Source of the DNA: Prillingera fragicola
Lineage: Eukaryota; Basidiomycota; Tremellomycetes; Trichosporonales; Trichosporonaceae
Direction of reading: 5' to 3'
Length of the DNA: 64,000 nt
NCBI GenBank assembly: GCA_002335605.1
Contig: BEDY01000003.1
Location: forward strand, 1-64,000
Both the position numbers and the translations under genes were made by a program. The notes below the pieces were generated by a model, which was given only the letters and a program-made list of their open reading frames with translations, made no database searches and was not told where the DNA came from. Below, one piece after another: positions 10,313 through 20,694 of the stretch (its first letter is position 1; every line of letters starts with the position of its first letter).

Positions 10313-11430
10313 GATTGCGGCTGTGGAGAGGATGAAGGCGGCGAGTTGGGCAAGGGTTGAGGCCTATTATAGGCTTGTCTGCCGGGCCGGTGGTCCCGGG
10401 GTGATGTCGCAAGACAACAGATGTGCACCGAAGGGATGTGGATGCGCAGTTGGCTGCAAGTGTTGATGGGCGATGGGAAGACTCAACATCCGAGCTCGTC
10501 GTCAGTCCGGCGTTCAACCGGGCCGACTCCCCGGCTCCGACATTTCGGTGTCACGTGGTTGAAGTGAGCAGTGGTCGAGAGGTGACAAGAACACTATGCA
10601 TGTACGCAGGCCGTTCTTGGACCGTCTCTTGATCACCTCAGATTCAGTCTAAAGAAGGCACCGATTATGCAGTCAGTTCCCTTACAAACAACAAGAGGTG
10701 CTACATCATCGTTCTCAAGAAACGGTGTGCCACATTCATCTGTCGCTCAAAGAGTAATCAACCGTCACGCCCTGGAGCCTTTCCAGCTTGCAGTAGTGGC
10801 CGGAGCAATCATACTTGGATTCAAATCTTTCACCCAGACTCCGTACGACGAGGCTGAGGCGGGTGAGCTCCAGGGTGGCCGAAGAGTCGCTTTGAAGCTC
10901 TTAGGCCTCAGGCACATCGTTGTCAACATCGACTGGTACAGAGCATGCTGTAGGAGACCCATCAGTGCGTGGCTCATGTTGACAGCTGTGACCTCTGATC
11001 CGAGTATCCAATGATAAGCAGTGCATTTCTTAACCAGGACCCTAGGGACGATGGAACAGGCCGCTGTGCGCGAGCAGGTCTTCTACTCCATGTCGATGTT
11101 GCGAGGCACATTTTAGATCTTTGGACCTAGACCGTGTCTTTTCAGACTTGTGGATTATGAACCACTTGAGTTTACGACGACGGCGAGGACCGACCTAGTC
11201 GTTCGGCCGTTGAGAGAGATGACAACGCTGAGGTATAAAGAACTGTAGCGGCTAGCTGTCAAAAGCCTGGACTCTGTCATCACCGCCGACGCTGCCACCA
11301 CCGCACCGCTGTGAACGGAGATGTGGCCAATCTCCGTCGCCGCGGCTGCCCCGTCTGCCAAGCGCAGCGAGCATGCCGCCCACCAACAGCACCGTCTTGT
11401 TGGCGTTGCTCCTTATCCAACACTGCATGG
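10313..11430. other. Divergent intergenic region, no gene seen
   Basis: A 1.1 kb gap between the HSL esterase (minus) and the second Zn2Cys6 factor (plus). Reading frames here are short, lack family motifs and do not splice into anything convincing. It most likely holds both promoters, including the TATA-like element at 10363-10373. Confidence 0.55.
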
Positions 11431-13431
11431 ATGCAACAGTCTCGACGCATCGCCATCGCTTGTGAGCCGTGTCGCAGGCGGCGATCTCGCTGCGACGGGC
11501 AGAGGCCATGCGGAGTCTGTGCAGCTCGTGCAAACTCTACCTGCACCTACCAATCCACCGATCGACGGGTATGGATTTCACAGGCGTATGTTGGACGAGT
11601 AATCGAACACGAGCTCACATCCACAGCACATATCTCAGCCTCCTAGACGAGCGAGACGAGCTCAAGCGCAAAGTAGACGCCCTGGCTGCCAGGTTGGGAG
11701 ACGGCGATGCACCAGCGGCTCCCCAAAGCTCGGTGCCCACTGTGGAATCGAGGTCAGTGGCTAGGCTGCGGCCCCCGGCAAGGTACTGACATTAACAGTA
11801 CATCCGGCAATTCTGGGGCATCAGCCACGCGCCCGACAACAGAAGATGAAGAAGCATTGGAAGAGGCTGCTGCTACTGGCCGCCTGCTGACGGACGGTTA
11901 TGGTGTTGCACGCTACATGGGCGACTCGTCGGGACCTGCCTTTTACTCTGCCCTCATGGAGGTGCTGCTGCTCGTTCTACCTCCCGGTCGCCCAATAGCA
12001 GTGCCGCATGCACCAACGTCGTATCACACACTCGACTCGCAACCGCTGCCCCTCAGCAATAGCAGCCCCTTTATCCTCCCTCCTTTGCAGCTCACTCGAT
12101 CACTGGTGTCCGTCTTCTTTCAACACTGCGCAGATGTGTTTCACTTTGTTGCCCCGGTGGCATTTAACGCCGACGTCGACGCCATGTACGCAAGTGGCGG
12201 CACATTCCAGCCCCAGGGACCAGACGAGCTGTGGCGGCTCGCACAGCTGTATCTGGTGCTCGCGCTCGCCATGCTGCATGCCGGCGGCGGACCGCCCAAT
12301 GTGGACGAGTACGAGGGTTACGCTATCCCCGGCATCGACTTTTTCGGCCGCAGTCTTGTACTAATTGGAGGGTTTAGTGAGCACTCGGGTCTTGATGCCG
12401 TGCAGGCCCTCGCGCTGGCTGCCTACTACCTGCTGTGCGTGGCCCACCGCAACACGGCGTACGCGTACATTGGCGCCGCCATGCGCACAGCCATTTCGCT
12501 CGGCATGCACCGAATTGCAAACGAGGGGGACGAGCACACACCGTTAGTGTTCTGGACAGTGTATATTCTCGACCGCCTCATTTCGTCCATTCTGGGCCGA
12601 CCAGTCCAGGTAATGGACGACGAGATCTGCACCCCTAAACCGCACTCGCCGTCGCCCTCGAACCGCGCCGCGGGTCTCGCCGCACACGTCCGCATCGCCG
12701 AGCTTCAGACGGGCATTGTGCGCGATCTGTACGTCACATCGAGCAAGGACAAGACCCAGCGCCTCTTTTCAGTCTCAGTCGCCGCCCGCCTGTGCGCCGC
12801 GGCAACGGCCTTGCAGTCCGACCTGCGCCAGCATAATCTCGGCTTCCACAACCCGCGCGGCGAGCTCATTCTCAAACTCGCGTGCAACCAGACCATCAAC
12901 GTCATCTGCCGCCATGCGCTCCTGCACGCTCTGCGCATGCGGTGGAAAGAGGGCTCTGAGCATGCGTTTGATTTGTTGGCCGATTCGCCAGGGAACAGGT
13001 CGGCTGGGCGCGAGCTCGAGAGCAATCTCGCGCGCATGTGCATGGAAGCGGTGGCTACCGCGCTCGACTCGGCGCACCTGATGGAGATTCTGTACCGCGC
13101 CGGCATGTGCTTGCCGTGGTGTTTCTTTGACACGCACTGCGCTTACAACGCCGGCGTAGTGCTGCTGCTGTCCAAGCTGGTGGACCTGTCGCCACCGCCG
13201 GAAATCAGCACCGAAGTCGCGACGGTCAAGAATGTCTTGACGCTCCTCATTGCTGGAGGCAACGAGTCGGCCCAGAGCTGCAAGTCTATCCTCGACACCA
13301 TGTCCCTTGCGATTGAGCAAGCAAACACTCTGTTCCATCAGCCTGACAACACGAGAAAACTGCCCTCGGTTGCACCCGAGACGGCAAACGAGTGGGTCGA
13401 ACTCTTGCAATCCCTCGGCATGTCGGTCTAG
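11431..13431 (+). CDS. Zn(II)2Cys6 transcription factor (Fungal_trans / PF04082 type)
   Basis: Sequence-specific regulator of 637 aa. Exons 11431-11585, 11627-11752 and 11799-13431 (introns 41 and 46 nt). The zinc cluster sits at the extreme N-terminus: Cys11, 14, 21, 27, 30 and 38 (CEPCRRRRSRC, then CGVC). It is followed by a linker and a short predicted coiled coil (YLSLLDERDELKRKVDALAARL), the usual dimerisation element. The long C-terminal part resembles the fungal-specific domain, with a middle-homology-like stretch including GMHRIANEGDEHTPLVFWTVYILDR. The ATG at 11431 is the first in frame with the cluster. It converges with the glycosidase gene that ends at 13481, 49 bp away. Targets unknown; a sugar-catabolic role is possible from its neighbours. 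Confidence 0.87.
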
Positions 13432-13480
13432 CTTCACTGCTATTGGTCGCGTCTTCTATAACTACTACTACTTGTACACT

Positions 13481-15541
13481 TTATATCCGTCCCGACCCCG
13501 CAACCTGATCGCGGAATGTAACGAGAGCCGAACTAGTAAACGCGCCTGGCCATGAGAACCAGTGCTTGCTGGTAACCACACCGGTATGGCGGTCCACAGC
13601 CTCACTAAACAGCCCGTCCCATTGCACCTCCCTGACCAGCTTGTCTAGCACGTGTCCGACGTCCTCGCCGCGCTGCGCCTTGATCACAAGCAGCTGCGCA
13701 TCCCCCAACGGCCACGGGTCGCGGGTATGAACCGAACCAAGCCCACCATACTCTCCGCCGGGGAAGAATCCTTCCTCGTTTGCTTCAGAAAAGGCAAACG
13801 CGATCGTGTTCCGCCACTCGTCCGTCTCGAGGTCGCAGAACCCCCACCTCGGCGCGAGCGCCGTCGGCAAGTCGTTGGCGTCGTGGTACCACTGATACTC
13901 GCCCGTCGTAGAGGTGAGGTAGGCGTACATGCTCTTGCCCGTGGCTGGGTTGACGGCGACGAAATGCTCTAGAGTATCGGCGCGTACCCGCCGGGCCCAC
14001 TCGGCGACGTCGCTGTTGATAGTACCGGGTGCGATGGCGTGCTGGAGCACCGAGAGGGACGACAGGGTGCGCCACAGGAGAATGTGGCTAGAGAAATGAT
14101 AGGGGAACGCCACCAGGTCGTCGGCTGGTGTTTCGTCCGTCTTGAACAGCCACAGTTTCCGCTCGTCGGCGTCAAACTGGTGGTCCCGCAGCGTGGACAG
14201 GATCGTGTCGACGTGCCCCGCCAAGCGGGTTACGAAGGCGACGTCGTCGGGGGACTCGGGGGTCGCGAAGAGAGCGGCATACTCTGCGAGTTCGAGGAGG
14301 GGGTAGCACTGCTGATCGAGCTGAAATACGGCGTCTTTTGGCTCGCCGTTGATGAAGAATGACCTGCCCCAGTATCCCTTGGGACGGCGGGCGGTCTCGT
14401 ACGCCCACCTTAAGTGGCCCTGCATTGCCTCTTTGAAACGCGCCTGGACGGCTGCCACTTGGCCTGGAAGGCAGACAGCGTCTAGGTGAGGGTACAGGTC
14501 GTACAGGAGTCGCAGCTGGTAGTAGTTGTCCCTGTTCCAGCCCAGCGGCAAACATGCGTGGTCGGCGATCACGCAGGTCCCGGCGTCATCGCCGTGGACA
14601 GTCAGGGGAATGCAGCACAGGCCGAGCATGTAGTCAATGTTGCGCAGAACAAGGTGTGCCAGGGCCTGGCCCCGGTCGGCCCCGCCGAGAAACGTTGCCA
14701 TGAGCGGAAACGAGATGCCGTCTAGGGAGGATGAGATGTGTTGCGTCAATGTCGTCGGAGAAGGAAGGCGCGAGGCAGGTCTGGGTTCCGTGCGGTCCAC
14801 TTTGTAGACGAAAGAAAAAGTGCGTTCTTGACCTGGGGCCAGGGGGCATTGCACCGTGTGGTTGTACTCTGTTGGGCCTGTCTTGCTGGTGGCCTCTTTG
14901 GGGGTGAGCGGTTGAGGCTCGTCGTCAATGAACAGACCAGCTTGGAGCGATACGCCGAGAAAGTGATTGTAGATTGCCACCGTAGCGCTGGCGACAAAGT
15001 GGTTGGCAAACGGGGGGATGGTGCACACGCCTTGAGGTGTGAGCTGCGCGTATGGCGCGCGATGGACGCTCAAGTGTCCGCCAAACGACACTGTCGCCTC
15101 CTGCGCTGCGTCGCTCTCATTCCGTGCCGTGATCGTATGCAACAGCATGCCGTCGCTCGCAGCGTAGCGCTCGGCCAAAGATACGTCGTTCACGACGACT
15201 CTTGTGGCCGGCCACGAGCCGCCGTCATAGCTCCACTCCTTGTCGGCGCTCCCAGTCGCCCCACCCACGGCGACAGTCATCCCGAACCCGGCATTGCCGT
15301 CCTCGACGAGTTCCAAAGCGCGCGCACGATATTTCCTCACGTAAGGCTGGTCGTAGAGCTTGTCCTCAGGGAACTGGGCCCATGGCGCAACGACTACCTG
15401 GCCGTGCACGGGGTCGGCTGCAAAGATTGACAGCACGCGGCCGTATCGTGATATACTTGCAGCGATGCCTGCGTGGCCAAAGTCTAGGGGCTTGCGCTGA
15501 CGGCCTGACAGGACGGGGAGGGATTGTGTGTCATGGGTCAT
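13481..15541 (-). CDS. Putative (alpha/alpha)6-barrel glycosidase, intracellular
   Basis: Uninterrupted 686-aa protein. The N-terminal ~270 residues look beta-rich (FADPVHGQVVVAPWAQF onwards). The C-terminal ~400 contain the repeated helix-hairpin patterns of six-hairpin glycosidases, with blocks such as CLPLGWNRDNYYQLRLLYDLYP, KDAVFQLDQQCYPLLELAEY and GFCDLETDEWRNTIAF. These acidic and aromatic motifs recall GH63/GH125-like or MGH1-type enzymes, but I cannot assign a CAZy family by eye. There is no signal peptide, so it probably acts in the cytoplasm. The ATG at 15541 was chosen over an upstream in-frame TTG. It is divergent from the ACS transporter at 16174, which suggests uptake and hydrolysis of a common substrate. 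Confidence 0.72.
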   Translation of the reverse strand: MTHDTQSLPVLSGRQRKPLDFGHAGIAASISRYGRVLSIFAADPVHGQVVVAPWAQFPEDKLYDQPYVRKYRARALELVEDGNAGFGMTVAVGGATGSADKEWSYDGGSWPATRVVVNDVSLAERYAASDGMLLHTITARNESDAAQEATVSFGGHLSVHRAPYAQLTPQGVCTIPPFANHFVASATVAIYNHFLGVSLQAGLFIDDEPQPLTPKEATSKTGPTEYNHTVQCPLAPGQERTFSFVYKVDRTEPRPASRLPSPTTLTQHISSSLDGISFPLMATFLGGADRGQALAHLVLRNIDYMLGLCCIPLTVHGDDAGTCVIADHACLPLGWNRDNYYQLRLLYDLYPHLDAVCLPGQVAAVQARFKEAMQGHLRWAYETARRPKGYWGRSFFINGEPKDAVFQLDQQCYPLLELAEYAALFATPESPDDVAFVTRLAGHVDTILSTLRDHQFDADERKLWLFKTDETPADDLVAFPYHFSSHILLWRTLSSLSVLQHAIAPGTINSDVAEWARRVRADTLEHFVAVNPATGKSMYAYLTSTTGEYQWYHDANDLPTALAPRWGFCDLETDEWRNTIAFAFSEANEEGFFPGGEYGGLGSVHTRDPWPLGDAQLLVIKAQRGEDVGHVLDKLVREVQWDGLFSEAVDRHTGVVTSKHWFSWPGAFTSSALVTFRDQVAGSGRI

Positions 15542-16173
15542 GGTACGGTGTGTGTCGATGGGGAGCAAAGTGTTGCTCGTGTGTCAGGAGGTGGAGTGAG
15601 CTGTTCTACGAGCATGGATACTTGGATAGTCAAAGAGAGACTGCGGGGCTAGTCGTATCCCCATGGAGCGAACTGCAAGAACATGTGGGTTGCCCATGAA
15701 ATCGCGGCGGGAATGTTCATGTTTCCCGTCCGTCCAAGTCGTAGAGGCTACGACTATTTCCTTGTTTTACCGGCCGGCTATGTGCGAGCTCCTGGGGTGG
15801 GTGGGCATCGGTGTTTGCGTCGCTCGCTTCGATGCATGCATACTCTGGCGTCAGCATATGCAGACGACTGTTGTACCTCGGGCCTGCTGTTGATCACACG
15901 CATAGTGATCTTGGCCCCGCTTGCTGCCCTTCCTACTCCCTTCCCCCCCCTCCTGTTCTATTGTCCCAAATGGCTTGGCTGGGGTTTACACAAAACCCAC
16001 AAGAACGCCACCAGTCTCGCTCTCACTCACCGCATTCCTCACATTCGCTCCCCCTCCCTCCCTTTCCCATTCACCTGCATGTCTGCACCAACAAGACAAA
16101 ACCAGCAATGAGGGGGACAGTACTCTATTCCTAAAGTACTACGTCAGTCACTGGCCCACAACCGAGCATCGTC
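15542..16173. other. Divergent promoter region between glycosidase and ACS transporter
   Basis: About 630 bp separate two divergent start codons. It contains pyrimidine-rich tracts (15926-16090) typical of leaders ahead of the transporter ATG. I see no ORF with family motifs or RNA gene. Confidence 0.5.
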
Positions 16174-17735
16174 ATGAACAAGACCACCAGCTCGATGAGC
16201 GATACCAAGGATGACGGCGAAAAGGGCGAGCTCTCGCCGAGTGTCGCCTCCCCCAGGCTAGGGGTTGTCCCAATGGGCGGCCTCGACATGTCACCCGAGG
16301 AGCGCAAGCTTGTGTGTACCGCCCTCTGGCCGAACGTGCACAGTACTGACATTCCTCGCAGCACCGCCGAGTGAATCTCAAGATGGACCTCTATGTCTTG
16401 CCGCTCATGTCGCTGCTGTATCTCATGAACGGCCTGGATCGCAGCAATGTGGGCAACGCTGCTACAGTCGGCTTTGCCAAGGACGTAGGCATGCCCGAGG
16501 ACGCCATCAACAATGCGGTTACGCTCTTCTTCATCACCTTTCTCCTCTTTCAGCCCCTGTCTGCTGCGGCCGGCAAGGCTATCGGCGTAAAGTGGTGGAT
16601 GCCGTTCTTGATGGTGGGCTGGGCAATGTTTACGATTGCTCATGCCTACGTCTCGTCGGAAGGAGAGCTCATTGCGTATCGTCTCATGATTGGCACGTTT
16701 GAAGCAGGATTCTACCCGTGCGCCGTCTTCTATCTCTCGTCATGCTACATCCGCTACGATCTGGCGTTCCGCATCGCAATCTTTTACGGCTCCTATGCGA
16801 TTGCAGGCGCCTTCTCCGGGGTGCTCGCGTATGGCTTACTCCAAATCAAGGGTCGTCTCTATGCTTGGCAGTACCTGTTCATCACTGAAGGAGCCTTGAC
16901 GGGATTCCTGGCCATCATTGCCGTCATCTGGCTGCCACTGCATCTTTCCACAGCATGGTTCCTCACGGCAGAGGAGCGTGCATGGGCCGCTGAGCGTATG
17001 AGGCGCGACACGGGCGGCGAGGACAACGCGGCCACAGGCATCACCAAGACGGATCTCAAGGAAGCGCTCAAGGATTGGAAGTTTTGGATGATCCTCCCAG
17101 GCAACATTGCGGCCTCGGTGCCCGGTCAAGCCTTTTCGGTCTTTCTGCCCATTATCGTCAAAGACCTCGGCTACTCGTCGTACCGCGCCAACCTCTTTGC
17201 GGTTCCGATCTACTCTGTCGGCGCCGTCGGGCTGTGGATCTTTGCCTACTCGTCTGACAGGTTCCGCGAACGGTCATGGCACATTATCGTTGCCCTGCTG
17301 TTTGTCATTGTCGGCCTCATCCTCGTCACCCAGCTCCCCACATCCAAGGGCAAGTATGCCGCGCTCTGCGTCCTCCAGATTGGCTCCTACACCGCGCCTC
17401 CCATCACCGTCGCGTGGCTCGCAGGCAACACGCCCTCGCCGGGCAAACGCGCGCTCATCCTAGGCTTCAACGGCTGGGGAAATCTTGCTGGTGTGATTGG
17501 CTCGCAGCTCTTCCGGCCCGAGTACGCGCCCAAGTTCGCGCTCCCCTTCTTTGTCTGCCTTGGTATCAACATTTTTGCCCTCGCGACGTACATCGTGTAC
17601 CGGTACACGCTCATTGCGGTGAACAAGCGCCGCGCACAGAAGCTTGCGGGAATGACCCAAGAGGAGCAGGAGGTCGAGTTGTCCGACGACGTTAGGTTAG
17701 GGGACAAGAAGTACACGTTTGTGTACGCAACGTAA
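16174..17735 (+). CDS. MFS transporter, anion:cation symporter (ACS/Dal5-like) family
   Basis: Plasma-membrane importer of an organic anion or vitamin-like compound. Exons 16174-16311 and 16362-17735 (intron 50 nt) give 503 aa. A 45-residue polar N-terminus leads to the family start HRRVNLKMDLYVLPL and MNGLDRSNVGNA (the LDRxNxGNA motif of ACS transporters). About 12 membrane segments follow, with the RLMIGTFEAGFYPC and YLSSCYIRYDLAFRIA motifs. The tail is short and acidic. The family includes allantoate, nicotinate, pantothenate and biotin carriers; the substrate cannot be read from sequence. It is divergent from the putative glycosidase. Confidence 0.88.
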
Positions 17736-17830
17736 GGGTTTTGTTTATTCCATCAAGTCTCACAGGCGAGACTGTTGTACGTATGTAACAGGGTATGATA
17801 TCTGGCACGATGCCAAGGGCAGCGAGTGGT

Positions 17831-18871
17831 CTAGTGACAACTGACCATGTCGTCTGAAAACTCGCACGTCGAATCATAGTTGGGATGCGTACCCGCTTGA
17901 GTCTGCAGTTGCCCCACTTCATACGGGACTTCGCCGTGGCACTGGGTGAGGCAAATGTTGTTGGCCTGGTTCTCCTCCAGGTAGCCCGCGATGCCGTTTG
18001 CAACGGGCCCGTAGTCGTCCTTGTTCATGTCCACACCGTTGTTGTCGCCCCCAAAGTCACTTTGTTTGTCAGCCACCAAGCACAATCACAATGGGCGTCG
18101 TACGTACGTCCATTCGTAGCTGACAGAGTTGCCGTCGTCGGTCTCGCCATCTTCCCCGCGCTGCTTGAGGCGCGACGAAGTAGGCTGAACCACAAGCCTG
18201 TGTCTCCCCGGGGCAGTCTGATTGTATTGGACCGTCTTGATCTCGACCTTGGCAAACTCAGGGTGTAGCTCAAGGGCATCGAGATAATGGCCAATGAAAC
18301 GGTGGGCGGGGTGGGTTGAAACGTCGTCAAACTGATCGAACGGAAGCGAGAGCGCCTCAAACGTGCCCAGACCTCGACGGCGAGCAGGCGCCCATAGTCC
18401 GGCGGCGGTGAAGAGGAGGCCAAACAAAATGCCGGCCACGCAGGTGGCGTACTTGTGATCATCGCAGCCGTTCAGACCGCTCATGAATGAAGTCACTCCA
18501 ATTCCTAAAAGCCCAACCTGACCTCGTTAGGGTTTGACACTTCAAGTTCCAAAACCCACCTTTCCTGTAACCCCCAGGTTCTTGAATGTTTTGAAAGGAT
18601 TAAGGTTAACACGAGGCTGCAGCAAGGCTACCTCGGATGGCGCTCGAACAGCCACGCCCGTTTCGTGCGGTGTGGCATGGCGTTTCTCAGCAGCATAGTA
18701 AAGAAAGTTGGCGAGCACGATGCCGCCGACAATGCAGACGGTCATGAGGCAGGCCCATTCTCGGAAAGTGGGGCCTTTGGCTTTGACTTTGGTGCTACGG
18801 TCGGAACAGTCTTGACATTCGACGTCTTTGGGAAGCGGGTCGTATGCGGGGGGCGGGGAGGGAACACCCAT
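17831..18871 (-). CDS. Two-helix membrane protein of unknown function (long paralogue)
   Basis: I do not recognise the family. Exons 18871-18560, 18517-18108 and 18059-17831 (introns 42 and 48 nt) give 316 aa. The N-terminus is proline-rich (PSPPPAYDPLPK), then a Cys pair (CQDC), and a membrane segment around WACLMTVCIVGGIVLANFLY. A second hydrophobic segment follows (YATCVAGILFGLLFTAAGLWAP). The C-terminal ~190 residues are polar and cysteine-containing and end in STCEFSDDMVSC, likely a folded lumenal or extracellular domain. The first acceptor (18518) is supported by alignment to the neighbour at 19349-19701: both give NP, then GK/AK at the splice, then VGLLG/VILLG and AGLWAP. Confidence 0.7.
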
Positions 18872-19348
18872 GGTTGGCAGTGGTGTGGAGGATATGGTTC
18901 GCAACCGTCCTACATTGCCTGTCTTTTATAGCTCGCAGGACCAGTCCTCAATCGAGATGATATCATGTCGTTCAGCACGCCATCATTAGCTTTGACGAGC
19001 TAGTCTTGACCACTTCCAGTGGACGTGTGGTACACCAGAGTTCGAGGCTCGTATTGTGGCCGGAGAACTACGTTACTTGACAACGAAGTGTCCCGAGCCA
19101 TTTCTTTATCAAAGGCCGTCGCTAATTCTGGTTCTGGAGCCACTTGAGTGCGCGTACCTTGGACTAGTATCAATGTTTGCGACGCTAAAGCGAAAGGATG
19201 GCGGAAGAGTGTCAAAGTACTGACAGCGCTGTTAGTCGACTGGTGATGGATGGGGTGTTGTCAAGTCGACATCTAGCACAGGTGCCAACGGACTAACGAC
19301 GTCAGACGGTCTTTGAGATAGCTGTTCATAGGTGTATTAATAGATGCC
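18872..19348. other. Spacer between the paralogues, possible degenerate coding remnant
   Basis: A 477 bp gap. On the minus strand, directly after the stop of the short paralogue, reading can resume if GTAAGG at the stop acts as a donor. The resulting peptide (starting DYLKDRL) soon meets another stop, so no full C-terminal domain can be assembled without assuming several introns. It may be an eroded 3' end of the short paralogue. Confidence 0.35.
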
Positions 19349-19701
19349 TTACTCGAGCAGAGGTCGCTGGTCCTGGTCATCACGAGAAGGAAGCTTGGCT
19401 GGTATCGGCGCCCAGAGCCCAGCGACCAGCAAGATGACCCCTAGAGCGAGGCCTGTAGGGCAAGAAAGCTTGCGGCCAGCCTCACAACTATCCACCCCGT
19501 TCAAAAGACAGTACACCCCCGCTCCCAGTAGGATTACCTCAAGATCAGCCCCATGAGGAACTCGCCAGAGACACTCACTTTGGCCAGTGAATTGCCCTGT
19601 GTCCAGGTGTTGGCCGGGTTGAGGCTGTATCCTGGAGTCTCGTCTTCAAACCCCACCCGTGGAGGTGGAATCTCAAACGCCTGAGAAGAGTAGGATCCCA
19701 T
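19349..19701 (-). CDS. Short paralogue of the two-helix membrane protein
   Basis: Exons 19701-19579 and 19537-19349 (intron 41 nt) give 103 aa, too short and split to stand out as an ORF. It aligns with the middle of the gene at 17831-18871. NPANTWTQGNSLAK before the splice matches NPFKTFKNLGVTGK, and VILLGAG, LLNGVDSC and the hydrophobic segment ending AGLWAP match VGLLGIG, MSGLNGC and AGLWAP. The intron lies at the same place in the same phase. It lacks the first membrane segment and the ~190-residue C-terminal domain. The stop codon TAA lies inside GAGTAAGG, which resembles a donor site, so a longer spliced form or recent truncation is possible. Confidence 0.6.
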
Positions 19702-20694
19702 GATGAGCAGAGAGATGTTGCGGTGTTAGGATTGACAGCATGTTTGCCACCATGTCATGCGGTCCACACCGGCTCCAGCACGCAATCCTGAGCGTCAATG
19801 GCGATGATAAGTATGGCACGTGAGAGCCTTAGCCGCCGGACTAGTCCACTAGTGTCTCGTTGCGTTCCTCGTGATCGTCGCGCAGATGTGTCAATGGCCG
19901 AGCGGCAATCTAGATAACTGGAGATGCAGGCCGAGACGGCGAGTGAGGCCCACTTGCTGGTTATTCGTGGAACAATGAGTAGGCTTTGTTCCTGAAGCTA
20001 AATGAAGAGTGGGTCTGTCGAGGGCAGTCTGCTGCCTTGCCTATGACATGTTGGCCACTGAAGTAGACCTGCGCCGCATAGGATGGAGCATCTCAAAATG
20101 AAGATATGAGCTGGAGTGAGTGGATGATGGCCGAGTGGAGCTTTAACGTTCCTGTTGCCGAGAACAGGGCGGAGGCATCCTCCCGAGTCCTTACGATCCC
20201 AATGCGGAACAACCATGCATGCCGTCGTACGCACCACAAGCCCTTGCAAAGCATTACTCCGAGATGTGTTTGGTTCAGCCGGTCACGCTTTGTGGCACAT
20301 GTAAGCCATGAACAGCGGCCAGATTCTTCTCGGAACAGACACGCCCGTCGCAGGTCCCCGCCGCAGTAGCCCCCAACTGGGTGGTACAGTACTGCGACGG
20401 ATGCTGCAGTCTTCGGCGAGGCTTGGAGTGTCCAAAGCTAGATCTGTGAGGGATCAGGATCAGTTTGATTGGCATCGATGACGAGTCAGACCATTGATTC
20501 ACTCTCCAAGGACGGTCAGTGTGTGTCCCTTATGCGCCTGGCTTTGATACTCGATACATGTATGCCGAGTATATGTGTAACCCATATACAAGAAATTAGA
20601 CCCGATCTGTTGAAAGCGGGGAACGAGCAGCACGATACAGAGCCCAGAGACTAGGAGGGCACTTGGGCTTGAAAGGAAAGGGGCGCAAGAGCAA
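19702..20694. other. Intergenic region, no gene seen
   Basis: About 1 kb upstream of the short membrane-protein gene and downstream of the Git1-like transporter. Frames are short and without recognisable motifs. I see no RNA gene or repeat. Confidence 0.5.

Noticed and set aside
10667..11014. 115-codon plus-strand frame
   Set aside because: No motif, no plausible splice partners, weak codon use; treated as intergenic.
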